Assembly: GCF_002435945.1 (NCBI RefSeq)
Contig: NZ_DIXC01000059.1
Span: 1-19,062, forward strand
DNA length: 19,062 bases
Direction: 5' to 3'
Origin: Mesotoga sp. UBA6090
GTDB lineage: Bacteria; Thermotogota; Thermotogae; Petrotogales; Kosmotogaceae
In this document: one piece after another, positions 1 through 6,974 of the stretch
Position numbering within the stretch: position 1 is the first letter of the stretch
How the letters are laid out: every line of letters starts with the position of its first letter
Program-made: the position numbers and the translations under genes
Notes under the pieces: model-generated
Told to the model about the DNA's origin: nothing
The model's input: the letters and a program-made list of their open reading frames with translations, nothing else
Database searches by the model: none

Positions 1-1
1 T

Positions 2-100
2 GATGAGCTCTCGAGAGGGGATTTAGGAGCGAAGATCAGAATTAGTGAGAAAGAGCATCGAGAGCTTAGCTTTGAGAACACGAGAGTTGACAAATTCTGA
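2..100 (+). CDS. 3' end of an unidentified gene (partial)
   Basis: One plus-strand frame is open from the window edge for 32 codons and ends at TGA 98-100. Its translation starts DELSRGDLGAKIR and ends FENTRVDKF. The charged, varied composition looks like real coding sequence rather than a shadow, and the other two plus frames are interrupted by stops within the first 25 bases. No domain can be recognised from so short a tail, and its start lies outside the window. A hairpin repeat begins 17 bases after the stop. It could still be a chance open frame. Confidence 0.4.
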   Translation, partial: DELSRGDLGAKIRISEKEHRELSFENTRVDKF

Positions 101-114
101 GAACGTCACATGAT

Positions 115-140
115 GTCATGCTGAACCTGTTTCAGCATCT
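115..140 (+). repeat. Short hairpin repeat, copy 1
   Basis: The sequence ATGCTGAA (118-125), a 5-base loop CCTGT, and TTCAGCAT (131-138) form a perfect 8-bp stem preceded by GTC. It matches the widespread short palindromic element that translates as VMLNLFQHL in one frame and HPELVSGS on the other strand, a type seen dispersed in many genomes. It lies just after the partial gene's stop and could act as a weak transcript-end hairpin, but no T-run follows. Confidence 0.7.
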
Positions 141-221
141 CGCTCCAAAGAACCACTGTATGCTGGTGAAAACCAAGTTACCCGTCAACTGTTCACTGAC
201 CCCGCCGAGAGGATCAAAACC

Positions 222-248
222 AGATCCCGAAACAAGTTCGGGATGACA
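222..248 (-). repeat. Short hairpin repeat, copy 2 (inverted)
   Basis: ATCCCGAA (224-231), loop ACAAG, and TTCGGGAT (237-244) form a perfect 8-bp stem followed by GACA. Read on the minus strand it is the same element as copy 1 (GTCAT, stem, central TTGT-type loop, stem). The stem bases have changed in compensating pairs, which suggests that the hairpin itself is maintained. It is inverted relative to copy 1. Confidence 0.7.
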
Positions 249-331
249 GAATGAGGGGCTTCCACAAGCCGATGTTGGGATAACTTTCTCAGTTGCAGCA
301 AAACCTTGAATTGGTGAGCCAGTTCTGTTCA

Positions 332-346
332 CGAGCCCCAGGCTCG
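332..346. repeat. GC-rich hairpin
   Basis: CGAGCC (332-337), loop CCA, GGCTCG (341-346): a perfect 6-bp stem with a 3-base loop inside the non-coding repeat zone. No U-run follows on either strand, so it is not called a terminator. Confidence 0.35.
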
Positions 347-365
347 AGACCGAGACCCACTACTA

Positions 366-396
366 ATTCCGTCATCTGAACATGATTCGGAATCTT
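366..396 (+). repeat. Short hairpin repeat, degenerate copy 3
   Basis: ATTCCG (366-371) and CGGAAT (388-393) are exact inverted arms around CTGAACATGATT. The order GTCAT, CTGAAC, TGATTC, GGAATCT follows the element seen at 115-140 with a deletion and substitutions, so this is read as a third, decayed copy in the same orientation as copy 1. Confidence 0.45.
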
Positions 397-417
397 GCTC
401 CGGGTCTTTTGACTTAA

Positions 418-500
418 CCAAGAACGAAGAACAGATCCTTGTTCTGGAACGAAGAACGGGGTCTTCTCGGCGAACGGAGAACCGCTCAACGGTCAACCAG
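418..500 (+). repeat. Diverged direct repeat, unit A
   Basis: This block starts CCAAGAACGAAGAACAGATC and ends CTCAACGGTCAACCAG. It aligns, with a few small gaps and clear substitutions, to 718-795, about 300 bp downstream. Both copies are preceded by TTTTGAC. No stable reading frame or transposase is present, so it looks like a non-autonomous dispersed element in decay. Confidence 0.6.
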
Positions 501-547
501 TTTCTCTTGCTCTTACGAACCCCCAACCACGGTTTCTCCAAAGCCCA

Positions 548-574
548 GATCTTGAACAGGAGCACTTCAGATGA
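548..574 (-). repeat. Short hairpin repeat, degenerate copy 4 (inverted)
   Basis: On the minus strand this reads GTCATCTGAAG, then CTGTTCAAGATC, which follows the same order as the hairpin element at 115-140 but with a poor stem. It is inverted relative to copy 3, so the copies alternate plus, minus, plus, minus across about 460 bp. The match is weaker than for copies 1 and 2. Confidence 0.3.
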
Positions 575-717
575 CAAAATAGGTTGGTTCTGATCAGATT
601 GCTTCAATTTGCTTTCTTCTCGGTCTCTTGTTCTTCTTACAACTTGCATCTTGGAACTGATCCTTTGCTCCTGACCAACCCCAACCTGCTACCTCCAACC
701 ACTTGCAAATGTTTTGA

Positions 718-795
718 CCAAGAACGAATAACAGATCCTCGCTCTGAAGAACGAGTTCTCCTCTGCGAACGGTGAACCATTCAACGGCAAACCAG
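718..795 (+). repeat. Diverged direct repeat, unit B
   Basis: Second copy of the block at 418-500, starting CCAAGAACGAATAACAGATC and ending TTCAACGGCAAACCAG. It supplies an ATG at 772 that opens in frame with the following binding-protein gene, which would make the gene appear 37 codons too long. A fragment GAACTGATCCTTTGCTC near 655-671 resembles the interior of the unit and may be a remnant of a third copy. Confidence 0.55.
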
Positions 796-845
796 CTTCC
801 TCCGTTATTTGTCTTTCCGAACGAAATCGGATTCGGTTTATCTAA

Positions 846-851
846 TATAAT
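846..851 (+). promoter_or_regulatory. Putative -10 box for the plus-strand operon
   Basis: A perfect TATAAT lies 31 bases before the GTG start at 883, which would leave a leader of about 25 bases. No good -35 is visible at 16-18 bases spacing. An imperfect dyad (CCGAA at 817-821, TTCGG at 832-836) covers that area and could be a regulator site. Confidence 0.5.
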
Positions 852-882
852 AGTGGAGAGACTTGAACCTAGGAGGTACTCT

Positions 883-2511
883 GTGCGGAGACTATTTTTA
901 CTCGTTATGATGCTAATCTTGTTTTCTACTAGTTTCGCCGAGGCTCTTGTAAAAAGAGGAACGGAAGAGGAGTTTTCCTACTCTGAGCTTGCTGGAGGTT
1001 CTATTACACTGCCGGTCGATACTACGTTCATGTTTATTCCTGGCTTTGAGCTTTCGGAGGGCGATTTCTGGGTTACTTTTGCGATTCAAGACCCGCTTTT
1101 CAGATGGGCAAGCGGCGACGAATTGAGTCCGTGCCTAGTAGAAAAGTATGAGCTTTTAAATTCGAACAAGTCTCTTTACATAAAGCTCAGAGAAGATATT
1201 TTCTGGTATGACGGAACGCCTATAACCGGCGCGGATATAGAGTATTCGATAAGAGCATGGAAGAGCGCCGAAAATTCTCCGGTCTATGAGGCTCTTAATG
1301 ACCCACGGTTTGGCTGGGTTTCCGTTGTCGACAGCAAGACTGTGGTTTTCAATTTCAATGATTCATATCCAGAATTCTTGAACTCTTTGAGAACGGGCAT
1401 ACTCGCCAAACACATTTACTCCGACAGACTTGGAATCGAACCGGAGAGTCTGGAAGAGAGCATGAAGATGGATAAACCTCCTATCGAAGCTACTTCGGGG
1501 CCCTTCGTACTCGATCCGGCAAGCGTGAAAGGCAACATTATTCTGAAGAGAAGCCCGAACTGGCACGGAGGATCTGGAGACGGTCTCTTTCCGTTAGTAT
1601 TCGAGAGTTGGCCTGAAAAGAGTCTTCTAGATGAGATAAGGCTTGTGGAAGTGGCGGAGCCTCTGGACAGAATTGAAATGTTCAAAACGGGCGAGCTGCA
1701 TCTTCTCTTCAGTGAATCGGATCACAACGAGTCTCTTCTTAATGAATCGGCTTCGGGAAAGTTCAAATCAGGAAGCTTCCCTGATGGCACTTATCATATT
1801 GTTCTTATGAACCATAGAAACGGCCTGCTGGCAGAAAGGGGAGTTAGGCAGGCGCTCAAGATGTCTATAGATTATGAATCACTTCTTAAAGCCCTCCCCG
1901 ACTCCATTGGGACTTTCATCCCTGTGGATCCTAGGACGTCCATTTTTAAGACTTTGCAAGCTCAGATAGTGGATCTTCCGTACGATCCGGATAAGGCAAA
2001 GACCTTTCTTTCAAATGCAGGTTATCCCGGTAGCATAACTTTGTCGATCAAGGTCTATCATGGAGTTGAGAATACATTACTGGAGGAGCTCCAGAAGAGC
2101 TGGGACAAAATAGGTGTGAAGCTCGAAGTGGAAAGGCTCGATTGGGGAAGCCTTCTTCGTGACATAGACGAAGGCGATTACGAGCTGGCCTATCTTCGAG
2201 TCGAGGCCTTCGAGTATCCCGAGATAGCCCCATGGACCAATGAGTATGAGCATGATTTGAAGACAGGCTGGGAAGTAGGTTATGTGAATCAGCAGATTTT
2301 CAGGATTATGAGAAGGGCAGCCATTGAACCCAACTGGTCAAGTCGTACTCCTTATTATCTCGGATCATACAGGATATGGACGAATGATGTGCCGATTCTA
2401 GTTCTTGCCTACGATCTCTCTTACGTTTTTTGGAATAGCCAGCTCAGTGGGCCGGTCCCGGACAGAGGAGAGCTTTACGAGAATCTTGCTGAATGGTATT
2501 TGCAGAAATGA
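883..2511 (+). CDS. ABC transporter solute-binding protein, family 5 (peptide/oligosaccharide type)
   Basis: A 542-residue secreted binding protein that would capture a peptide or oligosaccharide for an ABC importer. The start is set at GTG 883 because AGGAGG (871-876) sits 6 bases ahead, and it gives a clean signal peptide: RR, a hydrophobic stretch LFLLVMMLILF, then STSFAEA as the likely cleavage site. An in-frame ATG at 772 exists but lies in a repeat with no ribosome site. The SBP_bac_5 pattern is visible: residues near FAIQDPLFRW, a mid-protein REDIFWYDGTPITGADIEYS block, GVRQALKMSIDYESLLKAL, and the YDPDKAKTFLSNAGYP block with a following LLEELQKSWDKIGVKLEV stretch. There is no lipobox cysteine. 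No permease or ATPase gene for it lies in the window, so it is an orphan here. The ligand is unknown. Confidence 0.88.
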   Translation: MRRLFLLVMMLILFSTSFAEALVKRGTEEEFSYSELAGGSITLPVDTTFMFIPGFELSEGDFWVTFAIQDPLFRWASGDELSPCLVEKYELLNSNKSLYIKLREDIFWYDGTPITGADIEYSIRAWKSAENSPVYEALNDPRFGWVSVVDSKTVVFNFNDSYPEFLNSLRTGILAKHIYSDRLGIEPESLEESMKMDKPPIEATSGPFVLDPASVKGNIILKRSPNWHGGSGDGLFPLVFESWPEKSLLDEIRLVEVAEPLDRIEMFKTGELHLLFSESDHNESLLNESASGKFKSGSFPDGTYHIVLMNHRNGLLAERGVRQALKMSIDYESLLKALPDSIGTFIPVDPRTSIFKTLQAQIVDLPYDPDKAKTFLSNAGYPGSITLSIKVYHGVENTLLEELQKSWDKIGVKLEVERLDWGSLLRDIDEGDYELAYLRVEAFEYPEIAPWTNEYEHDLKTGWEVGYVNQQIFRIMRRAAIEPNWSSRTPYYLGSYRIWTNDVPILVLAYDLSYVFWNSQLSGPVPDRGELYENLAEWYLQK

Positions 2512-2538
2512 AAGGACAACATAAAGGGGGTATTTGAG

Positions 2539-3459
2539 ATGCTCTATCTTGAAATGGAAGCTTTTAGGAGAGCACAGTATACGATCCTTGAGAATGGGAG
2601 AGAGCTGGAAAAGAGACTATTCGCCTACTACTTCATGGATGGCCCGGCAAACAACGTTGTTGAGGAGATCGCCGGTTATCAGAATGTCGATGGAGGGTTT
2701 GGAAACGCTATAGAACCGGACTTCAGATTGCCAGCTTCTTCTCCAGTGGCAACTACCGTAGCGCTTCAACACCTTATTCATTTCGATGACTTACCACTTG
2801 CAAAGGGAGTAATCTCGAAAGCGATTGCTTATCTGGACAACACATATATTTCGGAAAGGGAGGGTTGGTTTGCAGTTCCGAAGACAGTGAATGATTACCC
2901 GCACGCTCCCTGGTGGGAATTCGACGAAGAGAAGGGCATGTGTGCGATCGACGCAAACTGGGGAAATCCGACCGCAGAGATCATAGGGTATTTGCAGAGA
3001 TACAGCGAGTTCACAAGCCTTGATGTGGATAGACTTATCGGTAAAGCGATCGAGTATCTCGAAAGTAAGAGTGAATTCAGTTCCTTTCATGAAATTTTTT
3101 GCTTCATGAGACTTTATAATCTGCTTGACAAAAAAATGGCTACCAGACTCAGACCAAAATTGTCTGAGGCTGTTTGCTCCCTGATCAGTAAGGATCAAGA
3201 AGAGTGGCGAACAGAGTACGTGGCCAGGCCGCTCGATTTTGTTTCGTCGCCAGACGAGTTCTTCTGTATCGATCGTGAGTTGATTGAAGATAATATAGAG
3301 TACTATATCAAAGAACTTCATACCTATGGCAAGATCAAGCCTACTTGGTCCAAGAGCTTCTACGATGGCGAAATGAGCACGGCCTGGGATGAGTGGGTTG
3401 CTATAATAACCTTGAGAGTGCTTTTGATCCTCAAATCATTCGGAAGAATAATACTCTAA
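2539..3459 (+). CDS. Alpha/alpha-toroid (prenyltransferase/terpene-cyclase-like fold) protein of unknown function
   Basis: 306 residues with no signal peptide, so probably cytoplasmic. The ribosome site AAAGGGGG (2523-2530) sits 8 bases before ATG. The protein is mostly helical. It has a QNVDGGFGN motif at about residues 48-56 followed by an EPDFRLPASSPVATTVALQHL helix, and a C-terminal W-DEW-AIITLRVLLILKSFGRI segment. QNxDGGFG resembles the QW-type repeat of squalene cyclases, protein prenyltransferases and other alpha/alpha-barrel proteins, but the DXDD and zinc motifs of those enzymes are not seen. Trp-rich and acidic patches (YPHAPWWEFDE, about 120-130) suggest a binding cleft, possibly for sugar. 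It lies between a binding-protein gene (27-base gap) and eda (25-base gap), so a role linked to carbohydrate use is possible but unproved. Confidence 0.75.
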   Translation: MLYLEMEAFRRAQYTILENGRELEKRLFAYYFMDGPANNVVEEIAGYQNVDGGFGNAIEPDFRLPASSPVATTVALQHLIHFDDLPLAKGVISKAIAYLDNTYISEREGWFAVPKTVNDYPHAPWWEFDEEKGMCAIDANWGNPTAEIIGYLQRYSEFTSLDVDRLIGKAIEYLESKSEFSSFHEIFCFMRLYNLLDKKMATRLRPKLSEAVCSLISKDQEEWRTEYVARPLDFVSSPDEFFCIDRELIEDNIEYYIKELHTYGKIKPTWSKSFYDGEMSTAWDEWVAIITLRVLLILKSFGRIIL

Positions 3460-3484
3460 ATAAAATCCTAATGGAGGGATAAAA

Positions 3485-4093
3485 GTGAAGAATATTATCC
3501 TGCAGGAACGGATAATGGCCGTCATCAGAAGCGACAGCGTGGAGAGATGTGTCGAGATTGGAAGAAGCTGTTTCAGGGGAGGCGTGAAGATCCTTGAAAT
3601 AACCTTCACTGTTCCCGACGCCCCCAAGGCGATTTCAATTCTCTCGAAAGAAATAGAGGGTGCCTACGTTGGAGCTGGAACGGTTATCACAGACGACCAG
3701 TTCAGCAAGGCTGTTAAGAGCGGCGCAAAATACGTCGTTAGTCCGCATCTCTCGGAAGAACTTGCAATTCAGTCTAGAGCGCTCGAGACGCTTTACCTTC
3801 CTGGCATAATGACTCCTACTGAGTACGTAAAGGCCACAGGGCTCGGCTGTTCTATGGTCAAAGTCTTCCCTGGCGATGTCCTTTCACCATCCTTTGTGAA
3901 GTCATTGAGAGGGCCCTTCCCTGAGGCGCTGTGTGTGGTGTCGGGAGGAGTCAATCTCGACAACATAGACACGTGGTTCAAGGCAGGTACCGCCGCCGTC
4001 GGCATAGGATCCGATCTGACTAAGGGGACCCCGGAAGAGATAGAGGAGAAGGCGAGACAGTACGTTGCCAAGGTCAAGAGTTTCTTTGGGTAA
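3485..4093 (+). CDS. eda: KDPG / KHG aldolase
   Basis: A 202-residue class I aldolase that splits 2-keto-3-deoxy-6-phosphogluconate into pyruvate and glyceraldehyde-3-phosphate (Entner-Doudoroff and uronate routes), and often also 4-hydroxy-2-oxoglutarate. The start is GTG at 3485 with GGAGGG 6 bases ahead. The catalytic Glu is E38 in LEITFTVPDA, the Schiff-base lysine is K126 in MVKVFPG, and the phosphate-binding elements are GAGTV (64-68), SGGVNLDN and AVGIGSDL near the C-terminus. Length and sequence fit the Thermotoga maritima enzyme closely. No KDG kinase or dehydratase is nearby. The 3' end overlaps the end of pyrD on the other strand by 20 bp. Confidence 0.95.
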   Translation: MKNIILQERIMAVIRSDSVERCVEIGRSCFRGGVKILEITFTVPDAPKAISILSKEIEGAYVGAGTVITDDQFSKAVKSGAKYVVSPHLSEELAIQSRALETLYLPGIMTPTEYVKATGLGCSMVKVFPGDVLSPSFVKSLRGPFPEALCVVSGGVNLDNIDTWFKAGTAAVGIGSDLTKGTPEEIEEKARQYVAKVKSFFG

Positions 4094-5000
4094 ATCTTTG
4101 AGTAATCTCATGTATTCCAGATACTGAATGAATCCCCATGAAGGTCTCTATGAACTCGACTATGGATTTGGGCAGGCCAGGATTCACCATGTTCATGGTT
4201 CCAATGGATATTGCGCTGGCGCCTACCATAATGAACTCGACCGCATCTTCTCCTGAGGAGATACCTCCCATTCCAATTAGAGGAAGGTTTATTTCTCTGC
4301 TGATTTCATAGATCATTTTTATCGCTATGGGTTTAACCGCAGGTCCTGACATTCCGCCGGATAGGGCGCCTAGTGCAGATCTGAACCTGTCTATGTCAAT
4401 CTTCATGGCTGGTACAGTATTTATCAGTGATATTGCTGATGCCCCTGCCATTTCCGCACTTCTGGCGAAGGAAGCGTCAATAGCTTGAAAGGGGCTGAGT
4501 TTAGCGATCAGCGGGTATTTGCTAGTCTTGCCGCATTCAGATACCACATTGCCGATTCTCTCAGGGCTTGACCCGAAAGAGAGTCCTTCTGAATCGACAT
4601 TCGGGCAGGAAAGATTCAGTTCAATGGCGGCCGCCCCGTCGATTCCATTAAGTTTGTCAGCTATATCAACAAACTCAGATACTGAATTTCCACTTATACT
4701 AACGATCACTGGAATCTCCAGTTTTCCATACCCGTCTTTGTAGTCTTCGATGAAACGAAGAACGCCGGGGTTTTCGAGGCCGATCGAATTTATCATTGAG
4801 GAAGGGGCCTCAAGGATTCTCGGCTGAGCATTACCGGTTTTGGGGTTCAAAGTGATCGTCTTTGTTACCACCGCTCCGACATATTCAGATTCCAGAAGGT
4901 CAAAATACGGTTTGGACAGTCCAAAGGTCCCCGAAGAAATTATTACGGGAGTAGGTAAAATGCCTATACGTCCAAGATCTGCTCTCAAATTACATTTCAT
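4074..5000 (-). CDS. pyrD: Dihydroorotate dehydrogenase, class 1B catalytic subunit
   Basis: A 308-residue FMN enzyme interconverting dihydroorotate and orotate and working with PyrK and NAD(H). I start it at ATG 5000, with AGAGG 9 bases ahead and an 11-base overlap with pyrK; the longer frame to 5036 has no ribosome site. Conserved features (numbering from this start): SSGTFG near the N-terminus, K47 in VTKTIT, N71 in NSIGLENPG, N129 and the class 1 catalytic base C132 in LNLSCPN, K167 in IAKLSP, N194-T195 in LINT, and FMN-phosphate motifs GMGGISSGEDA and SIGTMNM. These are dihydroorotate dehydrogenase residues, not those of dihydropyrimidine dehydrogenases (NFSCP type). It is the last gene of the operon. 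Next to an importer and a carbamoyl hydrolase it may run toward orotate reduction. Confidence 0.93.
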   Translation of the reverse strand: MKCNLRADLGRIGILPTPVIISSGTFGLSKPYFDLLESEYVGAVVTKTITLNPKTGNAQPRILEAPSSMINSIGLENPGVLRFIEDYKDGYGKLEIPVIVSISGNSVSEFVDIADKLNGIDGAAAIELNLSCPNVDSEGLSFGSSPERIGNVVSECGKTSKYPLIAKLSPFQAIDASFARSAEMAGASAISLINTVPAMKIDIDRFRSALGALSGGMSGPAVKPIAIKMIYEISREINLPLIGMGGISSGEDAVEFIMVGASAISIGTMNMVNPGLPKSIVEFIETFMGIHSVSGIHEITQRFTQRNS

Positions 5001-5760
5001 TCCATTCAACCTCTTCCATTTTGAAAACCGGTCCATCTAGACAGACTCGCTTGCTACCGTGTTTTGTATTGATGGTGCAGCCATAACAAACCCCGATGCC
5101 GCATGCCATACGCGCTTCAAGAGATACCTCGGCTTCTCTCTTGTAGAGAAAGGGCTCAAGCGCCTTCAACATTCTTGTTGGGCCGCAGCAGTAGAATCTG
5201 TCATAGTTTTCAAGATCAATTTCCTTCAACCTATCCACAACGTTTCCGATGATGGGGTAAGGTCCTTTGTCAACTGTGACTAGAACTCTGTTTGATCTCT
5301 TCTGAAATCCTTCGATGATTTCTTGAGGGATCTCTTCGGGTTTTGAGAAGCCGAAAATAGTGTCCGTGTTACTGTCTGAATCAAATAGCTTTCGAGAAAG
5401 AAGATTCAGTGAAGCAATTCCGCATCCCCCTCCAATCAAAAGCGATCTAGTGTTGCTTGACAAAGTGAATCCATTTCCTAGCGGTCCTATGAGATCAACA
5501 ATAGATCCGGAATTGAGTTCACTCAACCATTTTGTCCCCTTTCCAACAATCTTTATGAATAGGGATAGGCTTTCACTTGAGACATCGAAGACGGAAAATG
5601 GTCTTCTCAAAATCATATCTTCTCCATAACAACCGATTTCAACAAACTGTCCGGGGAGGGTCTGTCGGGAGATATCTCTAGAATTAAGAACCAGTACATG
5701 CCCGTCGGAACTAACCCTTTCGTTTCTGATCACTTCGCATTTTTCATTCACAACATTCAT
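4990..5760 (-). CDS. pyrK: Dihydroorotate dehydrogenase electron-transfer subunit (FAD, 2Fe-2S)
   Basis: A 256-residue ferredoxin-reductase-type subunit that links NAD(H) to the FMN of PyrD. ATG 5760 forms an ATGA overlap with the pyrC stop and has GGAGAG just upstream; the frame extends further up only as a shadow of pyrC. FAD-binding RRPFSVFD is at 52-59, GPLGNGF at 92-98, and the nucleotide-binding GGGCGIA at 110-116. The 2Fe-2S cysteines are C220, C225, C228 and C240 (C-x4-C-x2-C-x11-C). A CCGPTRML motif (191-198) matches the NAD-binding domain. All cofactor positions are intact, so a working NADH-linked 1B complex is expected. Confidence 0.94.
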   Translation of the reverse strand: MNVVNEKCEVIRNERVSSDGHVLVLNSRDISRQTLPGQFVEIGCYGEDMILRRPFSVFDVSSESLSLFIKIVGKGTKWLSELNSGSIVDLIGPLGNGFTLSSNTRSLLIGGGCGIASLNLLSRKLFDSDSNTDTIFGFSKPEEIPQEIIEGFQKRSNRVLVTVDKGPYPIIGNVVDRLKEIDLENYDRFYCCGPTRMLKALEPFLYKREAEVSLEARMACGIGVCYGCTINTKHGSKRVCLDGPVFKMEEVEWNEM

Positions 5761-6974
5761 ACTGGCTCTCCAGTGAAGGGGTAGACTATTTTTCCAGAGG
5801 CAATGGTATACTTCACCTTCGCATCTAGTTTCTTCCCCAGGAAGGGAGTATTCTTCCCTTTTGAATACATAGAGGACTCTTCGACAATCCATGATTCATT
5901 GGGATCAAAAAGGACGATGTCGGCTCGTTCTCCCTCTTCAAGACAGGCGGGGTTTATTCCCAAGAGATTCGAAGAATTAAATGTGAGAAGCTTAGTCAAT
6001 GCCTGTAGAGAGAGAAGCCCTTCGCTGACAAGGGCAGTGTACGAGAGCGGAAAAAGTAGTTCTACTCCCGAAAAGCCTCTAGCAGGTACTTCAGATGTTT
6101 TTTCTTCTAATGTGTGTGGTGCGTGATCCGAAGCAATAATATCTATCAAACCAGAGACTATTGCCCATCTGATCGCTTTCAAGTCATCAGCTGTTCTTAT
6201 AGGTGGATAGACCTCATAAAAGCCGTCGGGCAGCCCCTCACTGGTTTCTATGAAGTAATGGGGACACGTTTCTATTGTGAATCTGATGTTCTTTTCTCTT
6301 GCTTGTTTGAGAAAATCAATTGAACTGGCTAAGCTGACGTGCTGAAGATGAAGCCTACCACCGATCCCCTCGTTAAGGATGACATCCCTGCAAATGACAG
6401 CATGCTCTGTTTTTCGCAAACTTTTGTCAAATTCCGGAATTTCGGGATGTTCGGCTACCAGGACACCTGTTTCTCTTGAAAACCAGAGAACAGCGGCCAT
6501 GTCGCTATTTCGATCTACGGGAAGACCATCATTGGTGAATACTGTTGCGCCGGCTTCATAAAGCTCTTTCCAGTTATTTCGCCTGCCAGACAGGTTTTGG
6601 TTTATTGAACAGGACTGCAGAACTCTTATAACCGTATCCTTTTGAAAGGACCTGACATAATGATAGTTTTCAACTGAGTCCGGACATGGCATAACATTTG
6701 GCATGGCACACAGTGAGGTAACAGCGCCGGAGGTCGCTGCCAGGACGCCGCTTTCCACAGTCTCTTTCCACTCATACCCCGGTTGTCTCAAGTGTACGTG
6801 GGGATCTACTATTCCAGGTATTGCAACAAGTCCTTTTGCTTCAATGATATCTGCATCACTGCATTCAATTCTTGTATCTATCTTCTTTATCACACCGTCG
6901 TCGATCAGAATGTCACAGGTTGTCCTGCTGGATTTTCTCCAATCTACGAGATTTGAGTTTCTAATTAGGAGCAT
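5757..6974 (-). CDS. pyrC: Dihydroorotase, class I
   Basis: A 405-residue zinc amidohydrolase interconverting N-carbamoyl-L-aspartate and dihydroorotate. The start is ATG 6974, with TTTGGAG 6 bases ahead; a TTG 12 bases further up lies inside that ribosome site. Metal and substrate motifs: DPHVHLRQPG (H59, H61), FTNDG (D149), AEHPE (H176), LQHVS (H212), and SDHAPH (D283). R63 in HLRQPG and N93 in AMPNVMP correspond to the residues that hold the substrate carboxylate in dihydroorotases, and hydantoinases/dihydropyrimidinases lack this pair. So the substrate is most likely dihydroorotate rather than dihydrouracil. The gene overlaps the M20 gene by 14 bases and pyrK by 4. No pyrB or pyrI accompanies it. 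Confidence 0.93.
   Translation of the reverse strand: MLLIRNSNLVDWRKSSRTTCDILIDDGVIKKIDTRIECSDADIIEAKGLVAIPGIVDPHVHLRQPGYEWKETVESGVLAATSGAVTSLCAMPNVMPCPDSVENYHYVRSFQKDTVIRVLQSCSINQNLSGRRNNWKELYEAGATVFTNDGLPVDRNSDMAAVLWFSRETGVLVAEHPEIPEFDKSLRKTEHAVICRDVILNEGIGGRLHLQHVSLASSIDFLKQAREKNIRFTIETCPHYFIETSEGLPDGFYEVYPPIRTADDLKAIRWAIVSGLIDIIASDHAPHTLEEKTSEVPARGFSGVELLFPLSYTALVSEGLLSLQALTKLLTFNSSNLLGINPACLEEGERADIVLFDPNESWIVEESSMYSKGKNTPFLGKKLDAKVKYTIASGKIVYPFTGEPV

Noticed and set aside
132..649. Three overlapping minus-strand open frames of 66-106 codons
   Set aside because: They are translations of the hairpin repeats (CHPELVSGS-like) and the AAGAACGA repeat, in mutually overlapping frames without ribosome sites.
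584..775. Plus-strand 63-codon open frame in the repeat zone
   Set aside because: It spans decayed repeat sequence, has a biased Ser/Leu/Cys composition, and no ribosome site or recognisable domain.
772..882. In-frame ATG 772 extension of the family-5 binding-protein gene
   Set aside because: The ATG lies in a repeat unit and has no ribosome site. GTG 883 has AGGAGG at 6 bases and starts directly at the signal peptide, and a TATAAT sits at 846-851 inside the would-be extension.
2791..3321. 176-codon minus-strand open frame
   Set aside because: It is antisense to the well-supported toroid-protein gene, which has a strong ribosome site and coherent motifs. The antisense product resembles nothing.
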